Notes under the pieces: model-generated
The model's database searches: none
What the model was told of the DNA's origin: nothing
Seen by the model: the letters and a program-made list of their open reading frames with translations, nothing else
Source of the DNA: an uncultured Deinococcales bacterium
GTDB taxonomy: Bacteria; Deinococcota; Deinococci; Deinococcales; Trueperaceae
DNA length: 5,882 bases
Direction: 5' to 3'
Assembly (NCBI GenBank): GCA_937934635.1
Contig: CALGZD010000173.1
Span: 1 to 5,882, forward strand
Shown here: in pieces, positions 5,701-5,882 of the stretch
Layout of the letters: each line of letters opens with the position of its first letter
How positions within the stretch are numbered: position 1 is the first letter of the stretch
Made by a program: the position numbers and the translations under genes

Positions 5701-5769
5701 AAATTGTCTAACCTAGCTGTAAACAATTTAACTACATCGACACCCTCAAGTGAACTCTATAACTCGTAA
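2749..5769 (+). CDS. BTAD / NB-ARC (STAND) / helical-repeat transcriptional regulator
   Basis: A 1006-residue cytoplasmic regulator of the SARP/AfsR-like class fused to a STAND ATPase. Residues 5-108 match the winged-helix DNA-binding part of BTAD regulators (ISFLGQVSVL; SRSSLSALLWPE at 44-55; LLRTLLSRLQK; ending VWVDTIQFQRL). Residues 109-240 are the helical BTAD domain (WQAALEHYRGSFLNGF; YNEEAHRYLLQFYGMKGE; EELGVAPEEL). After a T/N-rich linker (244-258) comes the NB-ARC-like module: VGREKDI (270-276), P-loop AWGGLGKT (293-300), Walker B LLLIVDNAE (362-370), sensor TSR (394-396), GMPLVLE (457-463) and HPIVKYF (565-571). The P-loop begins A-W where relatives usually have G-P; the [AG]xxxxGK[ST] rule still holds. 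Residues about 575-990 are alpha-helical, TPR-like, presumably the ligand or partner sensor. Such proteins are thought to be switched by ligand plus ATP and then bind DNA. Signal and targets are unknown. GC is lower than in alaS. A TTG start is used. Confidence 0.9.
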   Translation: MKDSLQISFLGQVSVLASNKIVKLQSKQATLLLAYLIENPTSHSRSSLSALLWPEREEGEALGLLRTLLSRLQKKVPDLLVVDRYSVSVDSLVFDESVWVDTIQFQRLAYENDTESWQAALEHYRGSFLNGFAGFPNEVLNWLDQKRENYSLKYSQVLKKLVEVHFVNAKPDLGIQYTQRWLELDTYNEEAHRYLLQFYGMKGEFIAVKNHFSILTQTLSEELGVAPEELTIECFNHLSLTIDRNNSTHTHTNITKTSYQTLPYRVNDFVGREKDIKALKTIFETHSLVTLYAWGGLGKTRLAIAFAEHYQHQFKDGVLYISLTNQRYDSVLDYFREALQLESSVASDIIEDLKSFFTKRHLLLIVDNAEEYLEDLVVLNQLLEASPQLKILVTSRVTLGLQAEYSYELQGLSLPDSKADLKLSESYALLDNRMTRSGVVNNVDDAMLFQLFQLSEGMPLVLEMMATWLTILPAERLSTVQDLYLLEHPLQDIDDRHKTIERCFDYSWSLLNVESQSLAAAASIFHTTSSFSELQAITGATTKDIFTVTHSSFLSHNADGSFIQHPIVKYFCSQKLQGNTKVFQQVQEKYINYYTHRAHILNKGYSENQKLILHDTNMDNLWDVACLLAKQGQAHRLVDCISILGLYNLFKNDFVRGRDQLEHLLDLIEEANHDLDDVYLKLVLSLTYISLVHFCTSMGDIKAAQNILDKHAEECHNTVTVLKSFDPTAGLFNEGMLNYFTAHVLTIKGDVQQSTEMLDEVLKLESTESAAIASLLISVRILQSYNQLYLGKYQDAIASLQINIDNYDNFDLRVLTYSNLAKAYLALRQIDMAKHYVELALADAESTGFQLLIYDIHFTSAMIMVFEMRFEEASVLIEQTNNAFFSQPSKHNRYDFRYAFRHFFALASLYDKQNDKEALKTLAKQALFEAERNQDILVVLISLYYFGRAEVITEPEEAKQRFEYVYQHPQTPYHIRQLAGLELDKLSNLAVNNLTTSTPSSELYNS

Positions 5770-5882
5770 AAACAGTGCCTTATCTACGGTTCATATACGT
5801 CACATTGATGCTCAACTTGCAAAGATACTTTTCCCTAATAGTCTCATCCCTTGAAAAAAAGTGGCACAGAAGTTGAACAGAA
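5770..5882. other. Downstream tail, no gene recognised
   Basis: These 113 bases after the regulator's TAA hold no clear terminator and no supported gene. TCAACTT (5812-5818) and AAGTTGA (5870-5876) are inverted copies, as are GTGCC (5775-5779) and GGCAC (5863-5867), interleaved rather than nested. Both are short enough to be chance. The next gene lies beyond the window. Confidence 0.6.

Noticed and set aside
5809..5877. 22-codon plus-strand ORF in the tail
   Set aside because: No ribosome-binding site, very short and no recognisable sequence.

Overview
The window looks like a moderately AT-rich bacterial chromosome with two divergent protein genes separated by an unusually long gap of about 1.5 kb. 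On the minus strand, running off the left edge, is the N-terminal 413 residues of alanyl-tRNA synthetase (alaS). On the plus strand is a 1006-residue regulator with a winged-helix/BTAD front end, an NB-ARC-type STAND ATPase and a helical-repeat tail. The AlaRS wording (for example WAWEFLTE, GPNTGSGDRF, NIDTGLGFERL) and the BTAD-STAND architecture remind me of Deinococcota, perhaps a low-GC Trueperaceae-like lineage, with Chloroflexota as the alternative. That placement is from memory of family sequences and is tentative.

Layout: 1-1241 alaS (minus), with a clear GGAGG site. 1242-1370 is an alaS leader with two RNA hairpins, the second a strong intrinsic terminator only 60 nt before the start codon, so attenuation of alaS is likely. 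1600-1780 holds a possible stand-alone small RNA on the plus strand: promoter, a 9-bp closing stem around two hairpins, then a terminator hairpin. 1859-2005 holds a hairpin, a 22-bp tandem duplication and another terminator-like hairpin. 2055-2520 holds a short repeat, a promoter-like sequence and three further inverted repeats, one of which (2265-2341) overlaps a possible 31-codon ORF. 2576-2740 is the promoter region and ribosome-binding site of the regulator. 2749-5769 is the regulator, starting with TTG. 5770-5882 is a short tail with no recognisable gene.

The two genes have no evident functional link. alaS is a housekeeping gene; the regulator is a large signal-integrating transcription factor whose ligand and target genes are not visible here. 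Its base composition is clearly poorer in GC than alaS (sample lines about 30-33% against 45-47%), which would fit an accessory gene. The most interesting material is the non-coding gap, with many hairpins and no gene of 60 codons or more, and a palindromic octamer, GCTCGAGC, that occurs five times in coding DNA in this 5.9 kb and accounts for every CTCGAG site.
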